From an uncultured Colwellia sp. (lineage in GTDB: Bacteria > Pseudomonadota > Gammaproteobacteria > Enterobacterales > Alteromonadaceae), in NCBI GenBank assembly GCA_913061475.1, contig CAJXUN010000001.1, positions 186,001-250,000 on the forward strand: DNA of 64,000 nt, read 5' to 3'. Of the stretch, positions 20,677 through 31,070 are shown piece after piece. Numbering within the stretch: position 1 is the stretch's first letter; the number at the start of each line of letters is the position of its first letter. Both the position numbers and the translations under genes were made by a program. The notes below the pieces were generated by a model. That model saw nothing but the letters and a program-made list of their open reading frames with translations. It did no database searches and had not been told where the DNA came from.

Positions 20677-23534
20677 TTTTTACTAAATTTTTAAAAAAGA
20701 AGTGGCAGCATAAAAATAGCACCGTACGAGTTGAAGCAATAAATAATGACTTGTCGCTTGAGCAGCCAGAGCAACGAGAAATTATCGCTGAACTTGCTTT
20801 AAATGACGATAGTGAAAATGTTCGTCGGGCTGCATTAATCAAGCTAGCAAGTTATCAAGCTTGGTTATTACATAGCCAAGAAAATTCTATGGTGAAAATA
20901 AAGCAGTATGCCAGTAAAAAAGTTGCCGCTATATTAACAGAACAAGATGAAATTAAGCTGTCTGAGCAAGAGAAATTGCACTATATAGCTAGCTATAATC
21001 ATTATAGTTTGTATGAAGAGTGGTTAAAGATCACCGATGATAGCCATTTAACAATTGCACTATTTGAAAAGTTAGCGCAAAAAACTAATACGAATAATCA
21101 ACATAGCAAGCTAGCATTTAAGCCACAGTTATTAATTAATTTATTCAGCCAAAAGCAAAACATCGATGTTCAACAATATATTATTGATAAAGTCGAAGAT
21201 TTAGATACTTTAGAAAAACTTAAAAAGAAGTCTGTGCAAGTAGAGATAACACAGCAGCTGGTTGATAAAATTGCTCAGTTACAACATGCTATTGAGCAAC
21301 CGATAATATTGCGTAAAAAAGTTAACTTAGTGCTTGCTAAACTTCAAGCACTAAAAGATCAATATGTCTACCCGTTATATCTACAAATGCGTGAAGCACT
21401 AAGCGATGAGTGGCAGACTTTAGCCGCTGACTTTTATTACCTAGAAGCTGCTGAAGTTGTCGCGCTTAATGAAAAAAAATCTACCATATTATTACAGCTT
21501 GATAAGCTATTTGCTGTAAAAGCCGAACAATATATACAGGCTGAATTAGCACGAGAGCTTGAAGAAGAAAAACAGCAATCTCGTATTCATTTTGATAAAA
21601 CACTGGTTATTATCGACCAAACATTAACCACCAGTATTTTTGAAAATGACATCATAGATGAGCGCCAGTACCAAACGCTATTTGATAAATTAACCAGTGA
21701 AATTATTGCTTCAAGACTTAGTAAAGATGAGCAGAATAGTTTTATTGCTAAAATATGTCAGCAACAACAAAAGCTACAACAACTGCCGGAAATTGCGCAA
21801 TCGGTTAGCGATGCGACACATTTAATTTCAAAAATTTCACAGTTAGGTTTACCGACTAGTGTTTTAGAAATGAACGAACGATTACCCATTTACCAAGAAT
21901 GGTTAGGTAACTGGAAAAGTGCTGAGAAAAAATCGTCCGGCACATTACCTGATTCAATAAAGAATGCAGCACAAGAAATCCAGGGTAATTGGCGACAAGC
22001 GCTAAAGCCGCTGCAAATTAAACAAAAACAGGAATTTGCTGCGACACAAAAAAAATTGCATGACGTAAGACGATTAATTGCCGCCGGGAAATTTAATGCG
22101 GCGTTTGGTGTGTTCAAAAAGGCAAAGCAACTGTTTAATGCATTATCAGAATATCAACAACATCGTATTCAAAAAGATTACGACGCGATCAATGAAAAAA
22201 TTACCGAGTTAGTCGACTGGGAGCATTACATAGCGACACCTCGCAAGCAACAACTGTTAGCTGACATTAAACTACTGGTTGACACACCGCTTGATAATCC
22301 CAATGAACAAGCTGAAAAGGTTAAGCAATATCGCAAAACCTGGAATAGTTTAGGCCATGCTGATGATGACGCTGAAAAAGAGTTAAATAATGAGTTTAAT
22401 CACTTATGTGAAGTAGCATTTACTCCTTGTCGTTTATACTTTGCTGAGCAAGAAAAATTAAGAGCACAGCATTTGAATACCCGTCAAGGTTTTGTTTTAA
22501 AAGCGCAAAAGCTCGCTGAACAGCTAGTAGCCGTTAGCGATATGACTGATGATAGTATCAAGCTAGATTTTAAAACCTTAGAAATAGAATTAAACCAGCT
22601 CGTAAAGCAATGGCAAAATGCAGGACAAGTGGATCGTGGGGTTTATCAAGAAATTAATCATCAATTTAATTTAATATTGCAACCAGTGAAATCTGCAATC
22701 AAGGCTTTCCATCAAGAAAATAGAACAGCAAAACAAGCATTGATCAGTAGAGCGGAAAAACTGCTTAATGATGAAGATGTTTTTTCTGCGGTTAAAGAAG
22801 TAAAGGCCCTACAAACACAATGGCGTAACATTGGCTATGCCGGTCAAAAAATTGAAAATAAATTGTGGCAAAGTTTTAGAAAAATTAATGATGATATTTT
22901 TGCTAAGCGAGAGCAACAAAGTGTTTTGGAAAAATCATTATCAACGGCGAAAGTTGCTGAGTTAGAAGCTGCTTTAAAAACACTTGAAGAAAATTTTTCT
23001 CAAGCAACACAATTAAACGATCTACAACAATATGCTCAAGCGCTACAAACTCTTCATCAAGAGGTAGTGCAACAAAAACCGAAAATGCCTGCGCTTGAAA
23101 AACAAATCATTGCAAAAGACAAGACAGTAGCTAATAAAATTGTTGATTGCAAAACGGCCATTGAAAAACAGCAATGGAATTATCTATTTGCCACGCTTGA
23201 ACAAGCGACAACAACGCAGCAAGATTTCACTGAACAGGTTGATTATCAACAATTAAGTGTTTATTGGCAGAAAAAATTAAAAGAGCTAACTAATAAAACG
23301 CGACACGTAAATAGAGAAGAAGCGACATTAGAACTTGAAATTTTATCCGGGCTACCGTCACCGAGTGATTTGCAGCAACGTCGTATGGCAGTGCAAGTGA
23401 AATTGATGCAAGCGCAAATGTCATCTGGTGTGTCGATAGATTTACCAGCTAAATTTTCTCAGTGGCTAATGCTTGGACAATTTACCCAACAAGATGTTGA
23501 CTTATTAGCGCGTATTAAGCCTGTTTTTCAATAA
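20673..23534 (+). CDS. Large DUF349-repeat protein
   Basis: 953 residues, soluble and strongly helical, with no signal peptide or membrane helix. Several DUF349-type repeats of about 75 residues are recognisable by their W/R/G pattern, for example KQYRKTWNSLGHAD, LVKQWQNAGQVDRGVYQEIN and KALQTQWRNIGYAGQKIENKLW, each followed by a helix. The middle is coiled-coil-like and rich in Gln, Lys and Glu. The N-terminus (about 15-90) looks like a HEAT-like helical segment. Its function is unknown. Overlap with yeaC suggests a shared role. A bidirectional terminator separates it from ansA. Confidence 0.85.
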   Translation: MIFTKFLKKKWQHKNSTVRVEAINNDLSLEQPEQREIIAELALNDDSENVRRAALIKLASYQAWLLHSQENSMVKIKQYASKKVAAILTEQDEIKLSEQEKLHYIASYNHYSLYEEWLKITDDSHLTIALFEKLAQKTNTNNQHSKLAFKPQLLINLFSQKQNIDVQQYIIDKVEDLDTLEKLKKKSVQVEITQQLVDKIAQLQHAIEQPIILRKKVNLVLAKLQALKDQYVYPLYLQMREALSDEWQTLAADFYYLEAAEVVALNEKKSTILLQLDKLFAVKAEQYIQAELARELEEEKQQSRIHFDKTLVIIDQTLTTSIFENDIIDERQYQTLFDKLTSEIIASRLSKDEQNSFIAKICQQQQKLQQLPEIAQSVSDATHLISKISQLGLPTSVLEMNERLPIYQEWLGNWKSAEKKSSGTLPDSIKNAAQEIQGNWRQALKPLQIKQKQEFAATQKKLHDVRRLIAAGKFNAAFGVFKKAKQLFNALSEYQQHRIQKDYDAINEKITELVDWEHYIATPRKQQLLADIKLLVDTPLDNPNEQAEKVKQYRKTWNSLGHADDDAEKELNNEFNHLCEVAFTPCRLYFAEQEKLRAQHLNTRQGFVLKAQKLAEQLVAVSDMTDDSIKLDFKTLEIELNQLVKQWQNAGQVDRGVYQEINHQFNLILQPVKSAIKAFHQENRTAKQALISRAEKLLNDEDVFSAVKEVKALQTQWRNIGYAGQKIENKLWQSFRKINDDIFAKREQQSVLEKSLSTAKVAELEAALKTLEENFSQATQLNDLQQYAQALQTLHQEVVQQKPKMPALEKQIIAKDKTVANKIVDCKTAIEKQQWNYLFATLEQATTTQQDFTEQVDYQQLSVYWQKKLKELTNKTRHVNREEATLELEILSGLPSPSDLQQRRMAVQVKLMQAQMSSGVSIDLPAKFSQWLMLGQFTQQDVDLLARIKPVFQ

Positions 23535-23574
23535 CATATGATAATTCAATCGGAGTAGGGTTAAGCCAATATAA

Positions 23575-23603
23575 AAAAGTCAGCAATAATGTTGCTGACT
23601 TTT
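23575..23603. terminator. Bidirectional terminator between the DUF349 gene and ansA
   Basis: Perfect 12-bp arms AAAAGTCAGCAA/TTGCTGACTTTT with a 5-nt loop, an A-run on the left and Ts on the right. The convergent genes on both sides can share it. Confidence 0.9.
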
Positions 23604-23634
23604 CTATGATTTAATCTTTATTTATTGAGTGCTT

Positions 23635-23670
23635 AGTTTAATTGTTAGTTTAATTGTTAGTTTAATTGTT
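23635..23670. repeat. Three perfect 12-bp tandem repeats (AGTTTAATTGTT)
   Basis: Three identical units lie between the terminator and the ansA stop codon. A partly similar stretch (AGCTTAATTATC) continues towards the stop. It is non-coding 3' sequence of ansA; no role is evident. Confidence 0.9.
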
Positions 23671-23690
23671 AGCTAACTCTAGCTTAATTA

Positions 23691-24695
23691 TCAGCTTAGC
23701 TCTCCACGTAAGCTCACTTCAAGCAGTTGGCAGATTTTTTCATGGCTATAACCTTTGCTAAGTAGATAATGCAATTTGGTTAGTGTCGCTTCTAATGTCA
23801 TATCATTACCACTGATCACGCCAATTTTACTCAAGGCATTACCCGTTGCGTAACCTTTCATATTTACCGTACCTTTAATGCACTGGCTACAATTAACGAT
23901 CACTATGCCATCATCATTGGCTTGTTTTAAACAATCGAGCAGAGCTTGATCTTGTGGTGCATTACCGACACCATAACTTCGAATGATTAACGCTTTAACC
24001 GGTTGCTTAATAATATTTTTAATTAGCTCTACCGATATACCTGGATATAAATGCACGACACCAATAGGCTGAGGTGTAATTTTTGCAAGCGTTAAAGGTA
24101 ACGAAACTGGTTCGGAAACTTTTCCTTGGATCAATTTAATATTAATACCGGCTTCTAGCAAAGGTGGTAAATTTGGTGAGTCAAAGGCATTGAAGCCATC
24201 AGCATAGGCTTTGATACTGCGATTACCGCGAAAAAGTTTATTGTTAAAATATAAGCCGACTTCGTGGATCGGGTAATTAGCGGCAATAAATAGTGAATTT
24301 AGTAAGTTCTCTTTGCCATCTGAGCGTAATTGACTAAAGGGTATTTGTGAGCCGGTTACAATGACAGGTTTGCTCAAGTTTTCTAACATAAATGATAATG
24401 CAGAACTGGTGTAAGCCATGGTATCTGTACCATGTAAAACCACAAAGCCATCATATTCGTCGTAATGCAATTTGATATCATCAGCAATATGTTGCCAATC
24501 AGCAGGAGACATATTCGATGAGTCAATTAACGGATCGTATTCATTAATAGTAAACTCTGGCATTTCTTCACGATGAAAATCAGGCATTTTCATAATCGCA
24601 TCAGTCAAATGTTGTTTTTGCGGAATATAACCATTTTCACTTGGCTTCATACCGATTGTGCCACCAGTATAAGCGATATATATGCGTTTTCTCAT
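23691..24695 (-). CDS. ansA: Type I (cytoplasmic) L-asparaginase
   Basis: Hydrolyses L-asparagine to aspartate and ammonia. The 334 residues have no signal peptide. The first catalytic Thr is in YTGGTIGMKPS, and the second in VLHGTDTMAYTSSALSFML. VTGSQIPFSQLRSDGKENL is the usual linker, and ASVGNAPQ-like YGVGNAPQDQALL follows later. The type I length and lack of export signal point to AnsA rather than AnsB. It is transcribed after sppA on the same strand, but a terminator lies between them. Confidence 0.94.
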   Translation of the reverse strand: MRKRIYIAYTGGTIGMKPSENGYIPQKQHLTDAIMKMPDFHREEMPEFTINEYDPLIDSSNMSPADWQHIADDIKLHYDEYDGFVVLHGTDTMAYTSSALSFMLENLSKPVIVTGSQIPFSQLRSDGKENLLNSLFIAANYPIHEVGLYFNNKLFRGNRSIKAYADGFNAFDSPNLPPLLEAGINIKLIQGKVSEPVSLPLTLAKITPQPIGVVHLYPGISVELIKNIIKQPVKALIIRSYGVGNAPQDQALLDCLKQANDDGIVIVNCSQCIKGTVNMKGYATGNALSKIGVISGNDMTLEATLTKLHYLLSKGYSHEKICQLLEVSLRGELS

Positions 24696-24806
24696 AACTA
24701 AAGTCTTAATATAAAATGGCTAAGAAACAGCCGGAGTAGTGAAGAAATTGCGCAAGATTGTAACACAAAGGGAAAGATATACGAGTGGAGAAAATATTAA
24801 TATCGA

Positions 24807-24835
24807 CGAAAAAAAGCCCCGAACGATCGAGGCTT
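24807..24835 (-). terminator. Terminator after sppA
   Basis: 9-bp stem with one mismatch (AAGCCTCGA/TCGGGGCTT read on the minus strand), 4-nt loop, followed by a run of seven T residues. Confidence 0.85.
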
Positions 24836-24862
24836 AATTTCGGAAAAAACTACTACTTGCCG

Positions 24863-26725
24863 TTATTCAATTTCGCAGGCTAAACAGAATGAATAAATCC
24901 CTTGAGGATCATTTAACTGCGCTAGCTGCTTAAGCTCAAGTGATAAGGTCTTAATTATTTGCGTAAGACTGTTTGCAGATATGTGTTGCTCAGCTGGCTG
25001 ACCTAACATTACTGAAGCTTGTCCGAGTAAATTTTGTAAAAATAATGCTCGCGAACTCTTTTCTTTTTCGATTAATAAGGTGTCATAATTATCTAAGCTA
25101 GCAAGCTCAGCCGCCGCTTCAATCGCACTATTTATATCACCTAGCGCGTCGACCAAACCTAATTCTAATGCCTTTGCGCCAGACCATACTCGACCTTGTG
25201 CAATAGCGTCAACTTGCTCAGTGCTCATTTGACGATTCTTCGCGACTAGCTCGATAAAGTCACGATAGCCGCGTTCGATATTTAATTGCACAATGCTTGC
25301 CATGCCAGGGGTTAATGCGCGTGTTATACCAAAACCTGCAATATCAGTGGTGCCCACACCATCAGTATGAATGCCTAAATTACTCAAGGTATTTTCAAAG
25401 GTCATAAAAAAACCAAATATGCCGATAGAGCCAGTAATTGTAGTCGGGGATGCATAAATTTTATCAGCTGATGCTGATATCCAATAACCTCCTGATGCGG
25501 CATAGGTACCCATTGACGCAATAACGGGTTTACCAGCTGCTTTGAGTAATTCAACTTCTTGGCGAATAACTTCAGAAGCGTATGCGCTGCCACCTGGGCT
25601 ATCTACACGAAGTACAACGGCTTTAACGGCTTTATTTTCACGCGCTTCGCGCAGCAGCGCAGCAGTACTTTCACCGCCAATAGTACCGGGCTTTTGCTTG
25701 CCATCTAAAATTGTCCCCTTAGCAACGATAACTGCTATTTTATCGCTGTCCTTATTTTCTATATTAATAATCGAATTCATCACGCTCAGGTAGTCATTAA
25801 AGGTAATGTTTTTAAAGCTTTTATCGCCATCACTGCCAACGAGTTCAATTAAATCTTGGTTGACTTGCTCACGAGTTTTTAGGGCATCAACCCAATCATT
25901 TGCTAAAGCGTATTCAGCAACGTTACCGTTGGCAGCTTTGAGTTTAGTCACTAATACATCTACATCTTCATCAAAGTTGCTAATGGCAAAATTACGCTGC
26001 CTTGCCACATCAATTTTATATTGCTGCCAGAGATCATTTAACCATAATTGATTAGCTTCTTTAGCTGCGTCTGACATATCGTCACGAATATAAGGCTCTA
26101 CTGCAGATTTATAGGTACCAACGCGAAAAACGTGTTGGCTAATCGCAAGCTTTTCAAGCGCTGATTTAAAGTAGATTTGATAACGACCATAACCATCTAA
26201 TAGCATCCAACCTTTAGGGTTAAGCCATACTTCGTCCGCATGGCTCGCGAGGTAATATTGATTTTGGCTGTATTGCTCGCCGACAGAGATCACTTTTTTA
26301 CCACTAGCTTTGAACTTTTCTAAGGCCTTAGCTATATTCGCTAACTTGGTGATACCAGAGCCTTGCATATGCTTCAAATCTAGTACGATCATACTAATGC
26401 GTTCATCAGTTTCAGCATTTTTTATCACCGATAAAATGTCAGCCAGTAGCACTTCAGGTGCTGTATCCGGTTGCTCTAGTGCCTCACTTATAAAAGCATC
26501 CATTGGATCAATATCATGCTTTTGTTCAACAATATCACCACGTATATTTAATATCAGTGCCGAACCAGGTCTGACATTAATATTTTCTTCATCATTATTA
26601 ATGGCAATAAATAAAATTAGTAATACGGTAAAAAATACTAAATTGATAATGATTTTTCGTGATGTATTGAGCAAACTAAATAACCCTAAGGTTATTTTAG
26701 TTAATATATGCTTGTTTTCTTTCAT
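24863..26725 (-). CDS. sppA: Signal peptide peptidase SppA (protease IV)
   Basis: Inner-membrane serine protease that degrades cleaved signal peptides. About 620 residues form the long, tandem-domain type. An N-terminal membrane anchor (IIINLVFFTVLLILFIAI) is followed by two ClpP-like domains. The catalytic Lys lies in VFRVGTYKSAVEPYIRDDM and the Ser in SMGTYAASGGYW of the second domain, the Lys/Ser dyad known from E. coli. The frame opens 14 codons upstream; the ATG at 26725 gives the typical short N-terminus, although neither start has a strong ribosome site. Confidence 0.94.
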   Translation of the reverse strand: MKENKHILTKITLGLFSLLNTSRKIIINLVFFTVLLILFIAINNDEENINVRPGSALILNIRGDIVEQKHDIDPMDAFISEALEQPDTAPEVLLADILSVIKNAETDERISMIVLDLKHMQGSGITKLANIAKALEKFKASGKKVISVGEQYSQNQYYLASHADEVWLNPKGWMLLDGYGRYQIYFKSALEKLAISQHVFRVGTYKSAVEPYIRDDMSDAAKEANQLWLNDLWQQYKIDVARQRNFAISNFDEDVDVLVTKLKAANGNVAEYALANDWVDALKTREQVNQDLIELVGSDGDKSFKNITFNDYLSVMNSIINIENKDSDKIAVIVAKGTILDGKQKPGTIGGESTAALLREARENKAVKAVVLRVDSPGGSAYASEVIRQEVELLKAAGKPVIASMGTYAASGGYWISASADKIYASPTTITGSIGIFGFFMTFENTLSNLGIHTDGVGTTDIAGFGITRALTPGMASIVQLNIERGYRDFIELVAKNRQMSTEQVDAIAQGRVWSGAKALELGLVDALGDINSAIEAAAELASLDNYDTLLIEKEKSSRALFLQNLLGQASVMLGQPAEQHISANSLTQIIKTLSLELKQLAQLNDPQGIYSFCLACEIE

Positions 26726-27074
26726 ATAACGTTGTCTATGGGTTACTTTTGCATTTGATAACCACATGCTACTGAAAATCTTCCTGTTTAAGTAGTCGAA
26801 AATGTAAATATTTTTGTCAGAGCAAGCATTGGGCTAATAAGCTCTGAATAATTGTGAAGGCTTTGTTGCTTGATCTATTTATACAATGTTTACGTATAAT
26901 AAATAACTCGCTTGTTTAACTTGTGCAATGTTAATGAAAATTATATATTTATCTGCATGATAATAAACAAATAGTCAGATACTATTAATATTAAAGTAGT
27001 GTTCAAATTTAATTGCACAGACCGCTAGACGCATCAGTTAATTAAAGGATTACACCAGAGGAAGTTGCAGTTTT
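26726..27074. other. Divergent intergenic region sppA / nitroreductase gene
   Basis: 349 bp holding both promoters. It is AT-rich, and no gene or clear operator was recognised. AGAGGAAG lies before the nitroreductase ATG at a rather long spacing of about 12 nt. Confidence 0.5.
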
Positions 27075-27623
27075 ATGAATATCTTGGAGTTTTTACACAC
27101 ACGCCAATCTAATCCTCATTTACAAGGTAATGCACCAGATGAGGCGACGATTAATAATATCCTTAAAGCGGGCATGAGAGTACCTGATCATGCAGGTTTG
27201 ACCCCGTGGCACTTCACTGTCGTAAAAGAAGAAGGGCTGACCAAGCTAAGTAAGGCATTTAAGTCAGCTATTATCAGTGACGGTGGCGATGAAGCTAAAG
27301 TTGAAAAAGCGACTAAAATGCCATTTCGCGCCCCTTTGATTATTGTGGTGAGCACCAGATTTCATCAACATGTTAAAGTTCCCAAACAGGAACAGTTGAT
27401 AGCCGCAGGCTGTGCCGCTCATGCAATACAAATGGCCGCGACAAGTTTAGGACTTGGTGCCATGTGGCGTACCGGTGAAATGAGTTATCATCCACTCGTG
27501 AAAGAACGTTTAGCGATTGAATTACATGAAGAGATTATTGGCTTTATTTATATTGGCGACAAGGCCAAAGAATTACCGTTAAAAAACAGCAAAGACCTTA
27601 ACGACTACGTTAAGTATTTTTAA
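27075..27623 (+). CDS. ydjA: Nitroreductase-family protein, YdjA-like
   Basis: 182 residues, the compact FMN-dependent nitroreductase subfamily of E. coli YdjA. Motifs are LHTRQSNPHLQGNAPD, AGMRVPDHAGLTPWHF, ECAAHAIQMAA-like GCAAHAIQMAATSLGLGAMWRTG, and GFIYIGDKA. It probably reduces nitro or quinone-like compounds with NAD(P)H; the natural substrate is unknown. It is a monocistronic gene ending at a bidirectional terminator shared with asnS. Confidence 0.9.
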   Translation: MNILEFLHTRQSNPHLQGNAPDEATINNILKAGMRVPDHAGLTPWHFTVVKEEGLTKLSKAFKSAIISDGGDEAKVEKATKMPFRAPLIIVVSTRFHQHVKVPKQEQLIAAGCAAHAIQMAATSLGLGAMWRTGEMSYHPLVKERLAIELHEEIIGFIYIGDKAKELPLKNSKDLNDYVKYF

Positions 27624-27704
27624 TGACAAAAGGGGTTTTACTCGCAATTTTAGGCTATATCGACTATCGCGAAAAATGACTTTATATCTTAAGACTGATA
27701 AACC

Positions 27705-27731
27705 AAAAAGCCCTCAAATGAGGGCTTTTTT
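27705..27731. terminator. Bidirectional terminator between ydjA and asnS
   Basis: 11-bp stem AAAAAGCCCTC/GAGGGCTTTTT with an AAAT loop between convergent genes. Confidence 0.93.
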
Positions 27732-27767
27732 AGTGCTGAATTATTTACCTAATCGCTATTTTTTCGA

Positions 27768-29168
27768 TTAGAATGCTGCATTGTTTGGCGTTCTTGGGAA
27801 AGGAATTACGTCACGGACGTTTTGCATGCCGGTAGCATAAGCAACTAAACGTTCGAAACCTAAACCAAAACCAGAATGAGGTACGGTGCCGTAGCGACGT
27901 AAATCGCGATACCAGCTGTAATCAGCCGGATCTAAATTCATTTCAGCTAAACGTTTATCTAAAACATCTAAACGTTCTTCACGTTGGCTGCCACCAATGA
28001 TTTCGCCAATGCCAGGCGCTAAAATATCCATGGCTGCAACCGTTTTTCCATCATCATTTAAGCGCATGTAGAAAGATTTAATATCTTTCGGGTAGTTCTG
28101 TAAAACTACCGGGCCATTGAAATGCTCTTCAGCTAAATAACGTTCGTGCTCTGAATTTAAATCTACACCCCATGCCACTTTGTTTTCAAACTTCTTACCA
28201 CAGTTTTCTAAAATAGTGATGGCATCAGTGTAATCTAAACGCACAAAGTCATTGTTAATGACAGAATTCAAACGATCGACAACCGTTTTATCAACACGCT
28301 GCTGGAAGAAAGCCATGTCATCTGCACGTTCATCAAGTACCGCTTGGAAGACATATTTCAACATTTCTTCAGCAAGATCAGCTGCGTCTGCTAAATCAGC
28401 AAAGGCAATCTCCGGTTCGATCATCCAAAACTCCGCTAAATGGCGGGTAGTATTTGAATTTTCTGCACGGAAGGTTGGACCAAAAGTATAAACTTTAGAA
28501 AGGGCACAACAATAGGTTTCAACGTTCAACTGGCCTGAAACCGTTAAGAAAGTTTCTTTGCCAAAAAAGTCTTGGTCGTAATCAACCTTACCTTGATCAT
28601 TTAACGGCAAGTTTTCCATATCAAGTGTACTAACACGGAACATTTCACCCGCGCCTTCACAGTCACTACCGGTGATCAGTGGTGTACTGATCCAAAAGTA
28701 ACCTTTGCTATGCAAAAAGCGATGTACCGCTTGTGCTAACGTATTTCGAACTCGTGTTACCGCGCCACCGATATTGGTGCGTGGGCGCAAATGAGCTTGT
28801 TCACGTAAAAATTCAATACTATGACGTTTTGCAGCCATAGGGTAAGTATCCGGGTCTTCAACTAAGCCGAGTACTTCAACTTTTTCTGCTTGTAGCTCAA
28901 ACGACTGACCTTTACCTGGAGATTCAACTAGAATACCAGTAACTTTTACTGCAGCACCAGTAGTAAGTTTTAATACATCAGTCTGATAATTATCCAAATT
29001 ACTCGGAGCAATTGCTTGAATAGCGTCAAAACATGAACCGTCATGTATCGCTAAAAATGAAATACCTGCTTTGGAATCACGACGTGTGCGGATCCAACCG
29101 TGAATAGTAATTGATTCATTGACCGGATATTTTCCTGCCAAGATATCAGTAATTGCGATGACTGACAT
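27768..29168 (-). CDS. asnS: Asparaginyl-tRNA synthetase
   Basis: Class IIb synthetase charging tRNA-Asn. The 466 residues contain the N-terminal OB-fold anticodon domain ([26 protein letters not shown]), motif 2 in [26 protein letters not shown], and motif 3 in [21 protein letters not shown] before the ATG is a good ribosome site. Its presence means that tRNA-Asn can be charged directly. Confidence 0.98.
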   Translation of the reverse strand: MSVIAITDILAGKYPVNESITIHGWIRTRRDSKAGISFLAIHDGSCFDAIQAIAPSNLDNYQTDVLKLTTGAAVKVTGILVESPGKGQSFELQAEKVEVLGLVEDPDTYPMAAKRHSIEFLREQAHLRPRTNIGGAVTRVRNTLAQAVHRFLHSKGYFWISTPLITGSDCEGAGEMFRVSTLDMENLPLNDQGKVDYDQDFFGKETFLTVSGQLNVETYCCALSKVYTFGPTFRAENSNTTRHLAEFWMIEPEIAFADLADAADLAEEMLKYVFQAVLDERADDMAFFQQRVDKTVVDRLNSVINNDFVRLDYTDAITILENCGKKFENKVAWGVDLNSEHERYLAEEHFNGPVVLQNYPKDIKSFYMRLNDDGKTVAAMDILAPGIGEIIGGSQREERLDVLDKRLAEMNLDPADYSWYRDLRRYGTVPHSGFGLGFERLVAYATGMQNVRDVIPFPRTPNNAAF

Positions 29169-29314
29169 TTAAAAGCCTCTTTTCTGTCAAAATTGTACTC
29201 AAATTTTAAGGATTGATATGTTACCTTGCTTGTAAGGTTTAACAAGTAAAAGTTGCTAAATCCGGTCTATATAAAAAGAAAAATTAGAAATTAGCGAAAA
29301 AAGGCGGTGCTAGT

Positions 29315-29692
29315 ATGAAAATATCGATAAATGAGCGAAGGAATGCTGCAGATATATGGACTTATATTGTTAGGGCCTTGGCTATTATTGGTTGGATATT
29401 ATTTGTCTTTGCGTTGATTGTCTCATACTACGCAGCGCCAGATTCCGATTATGGTATTTTGCGTTATCATAATATTGAAATTAGAAAGTTTTGGCTAACA
29501 CCATTAACCGGCTATTTATATATCGTTTTATGGCTAAGTGCGTTAAGCAGTTACTTTTGCTTAATACTCGACAAATATCGTAGCCGACGTAAAAGCGATG
29601 GTAAGCATTTTAATATTTTATTGCTGCTGGTTATTACCATCGCATGGGTCAGTTTTATCTTAGTTCAAATTTCTGAAGCCAATGTCGGTTAA
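29315..29692 (+). CDS. Small three-helix membrane protein of unknown function
   Basis: 125 residues with three clear hydrophobic helices (about 17-40, 63-84 and 99-118) and basic loops such as DKYRSRRKSDGKH. There is no signal peptide cleavage site or known motif. AGGCGG stands before the ATG at good spacing, which supports the gene being real. It lies between asnS and bioA and converges with bioA. No function is proposed. Confidence 0.65.
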   Translation: MKISINERRNAADIWTYIVRALAIIGWILFVFALIVSYYAAPDSDYGILRYHNIEIRKFWLTPLTGYLYIVLWLSALSSYFCLILDKYRSRRKSDGKHFNILLLLVITIAWVSFILVQISEANVG

Positions 29693-29711
29693 TATTAGCT
29701 ACTGAAACGTT

Positions 29712-31016
29712 TTAAGAAGCTTTAAAACAGTTATCATCATTTAATACCATCGCGATTGCATTGATCAGCAAAGTGACTTGCTCAGTATTGCTGATAAATG
29801 GTGGCATGATATAGATTAACTTACCAAAAGGGCGTATCCATGCGCCCAATTCGACAAAACGTTTTTGTATTTCTGCCATCTCTACATTTTCTGTCACTTC
29901 TACAACACCTATAGCACCTAAAACTCTGACGTCATTAACTCTCGTGTGATTTTTTAATGGCAATAGCTGTTGTTTAAAAACGGCTTCAATATTTGCTACT
30001 TGTTGCTGCCATTCATTACGTTTTAGAATGTTGAGGCTAGCATTGGCAACCGCACAGGCTAATGGATTACCCATAAATGTTGGTCCGTGCATAAAGCAAC
30101 CTGCTTCACCGTTGCTAATCGTATTAGCAATTTCGTCTGTACATAATGTCGCGGCTAACGTCATGTAACCACCAGTCAATGTTTTACCTAGGCAGATAAT
30201 GTCAGGGCTAATGTCAGCCCATTCACAGGCAAACAATTTCCCTGTTCGCCCTAAACCGGTCGCGATTTCATCGGCGATCATCAAAATATTATACTGATCA
30301 CACAATTCACGACAGGCTTTTAAATAGCTTGGGTGGTAAATACGCATGCCACCAGCGCCTTGGACAATGGGTTCAATAATAAAGGCAGCAATATCATGAT
30401 GTCGCTGCGCGAACATAGTGGCTAATATTTCAATGTCAGATGCATCCCACTCCTGATTAAAGCCAGTCACCGGCGCGGGAGCAAAGAGGTTTTTCATGAG
30501 CACAGGTTCAAATAGCTGATGCATACCGTTAACAGGATCACACACTGACATAGCAGCAAAGGTATCGCCGTGGTAACCATTTTTTACGGTCAATATTTTG
30601 TGCTTTTGTGGTTTATTTTTACTGTGCCAGTATTGTATTGCCATTTTTAATGCGACTTCCACCGCTACCGAGCCACTATCACTTAAAAAGACTTTGTTTA
30701 AACCTTTTGGTGTTATCTCAATCAGAGACTTTGATAATTCAACCGCGGGTTCATGAGTTAAACCACCAAACATGACATGAGAAAACTTCTCACTTTGCTT
30801 TATTAAGGCTTGGTTGAGTTCAGGATGATTGTAACCGTGCAGCACAGACCACCAAGACGACATGCCGTCGATAACTTTTTCACCACTCGCTAAGGTAATA
30901 TAAACCCCATCAGCTGATTCTACCAAGTAAGAAGGCAAAGGGTTGGACATAGAAGTGTAGGGATGCCAAACATGGTTTTTATCAAATTCAAGTATTTCTG
31001 ATTGTTTATTGTTCAT
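29712..31016 (-). CDS. bioA: Adenosylmethionine-8-amino-7-oxononanoate aminotransferase
   Basis: PLP enzyme that turns KAPA into DAPA using S-adenosylmethionine as amino donor. About 434 residues. Signatures are HVWHPYTSM near the N-terminus, DGMSSWWSVLHGYNHPE, the PLP-binding IADEIATGLGRTGK, and the catalytic Lys in CLGKTLTGGYM. The frame stays open 26 codons further, but MNNKQSEIL at 31016 gives the usual distance to WHPYTSM. It diverges from bioBFCD, as in E. coli. Confidence 0.95.
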   Translation of the reverse strand: MNNKQSEILEFDKNHVWHPYTSMSNPLPSYLVESADGVYITLASGEKVIDGMSSWWSVLHGYNHPELNQALIKQSEKFSHVMFGGLTHEPAVELSKSLIEITPKGLNKVFLSDSGSVAVEVALKMAIQYWHSKNKPQKHKILTVKNGYHGDTFAAMSVCDPVNGMHQLFEPVLMKNLFAPAPVTGFNQEWDASDIEILATMFAQRHHDIAAFIIEPIVQGAGGMRIYHPSYLKACRELCDQYNILMIADEIATGLGRTGKLFACEWADISPDIICLGKTLTGGYMTLAATLCTDEIANTISNGEAGCFMHGPTFMGNPLACAVANASLNILKRNEWQQQVANIEAVFKQQLLPLKNHTRVNDVRVLGAIGVVEVTENVEMAEIQKRFVELGAWIRPFGKLIYIMPPFISNTEQVTLLINAIAMVLNDDNCFKAS

Positions 31017-31042
31017 ATGTAAAGCTTGCTTAGGTAAATTAG

Positions 31043-31070
31043 TTGACATATTGATATTGGCGCATAGACT
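31043..31070 (+). promoter_or_regulatory. Candidate bioB promoter
   Basis: TTGACA (31043-31048) and TAGACT (31065-31070) are 16 bp apart, about 48 bp before the bioB ATG. It lies in the divergent gap with bioA. A recognisable BirA operator was looked for and not seen. Confidence 0.4.
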
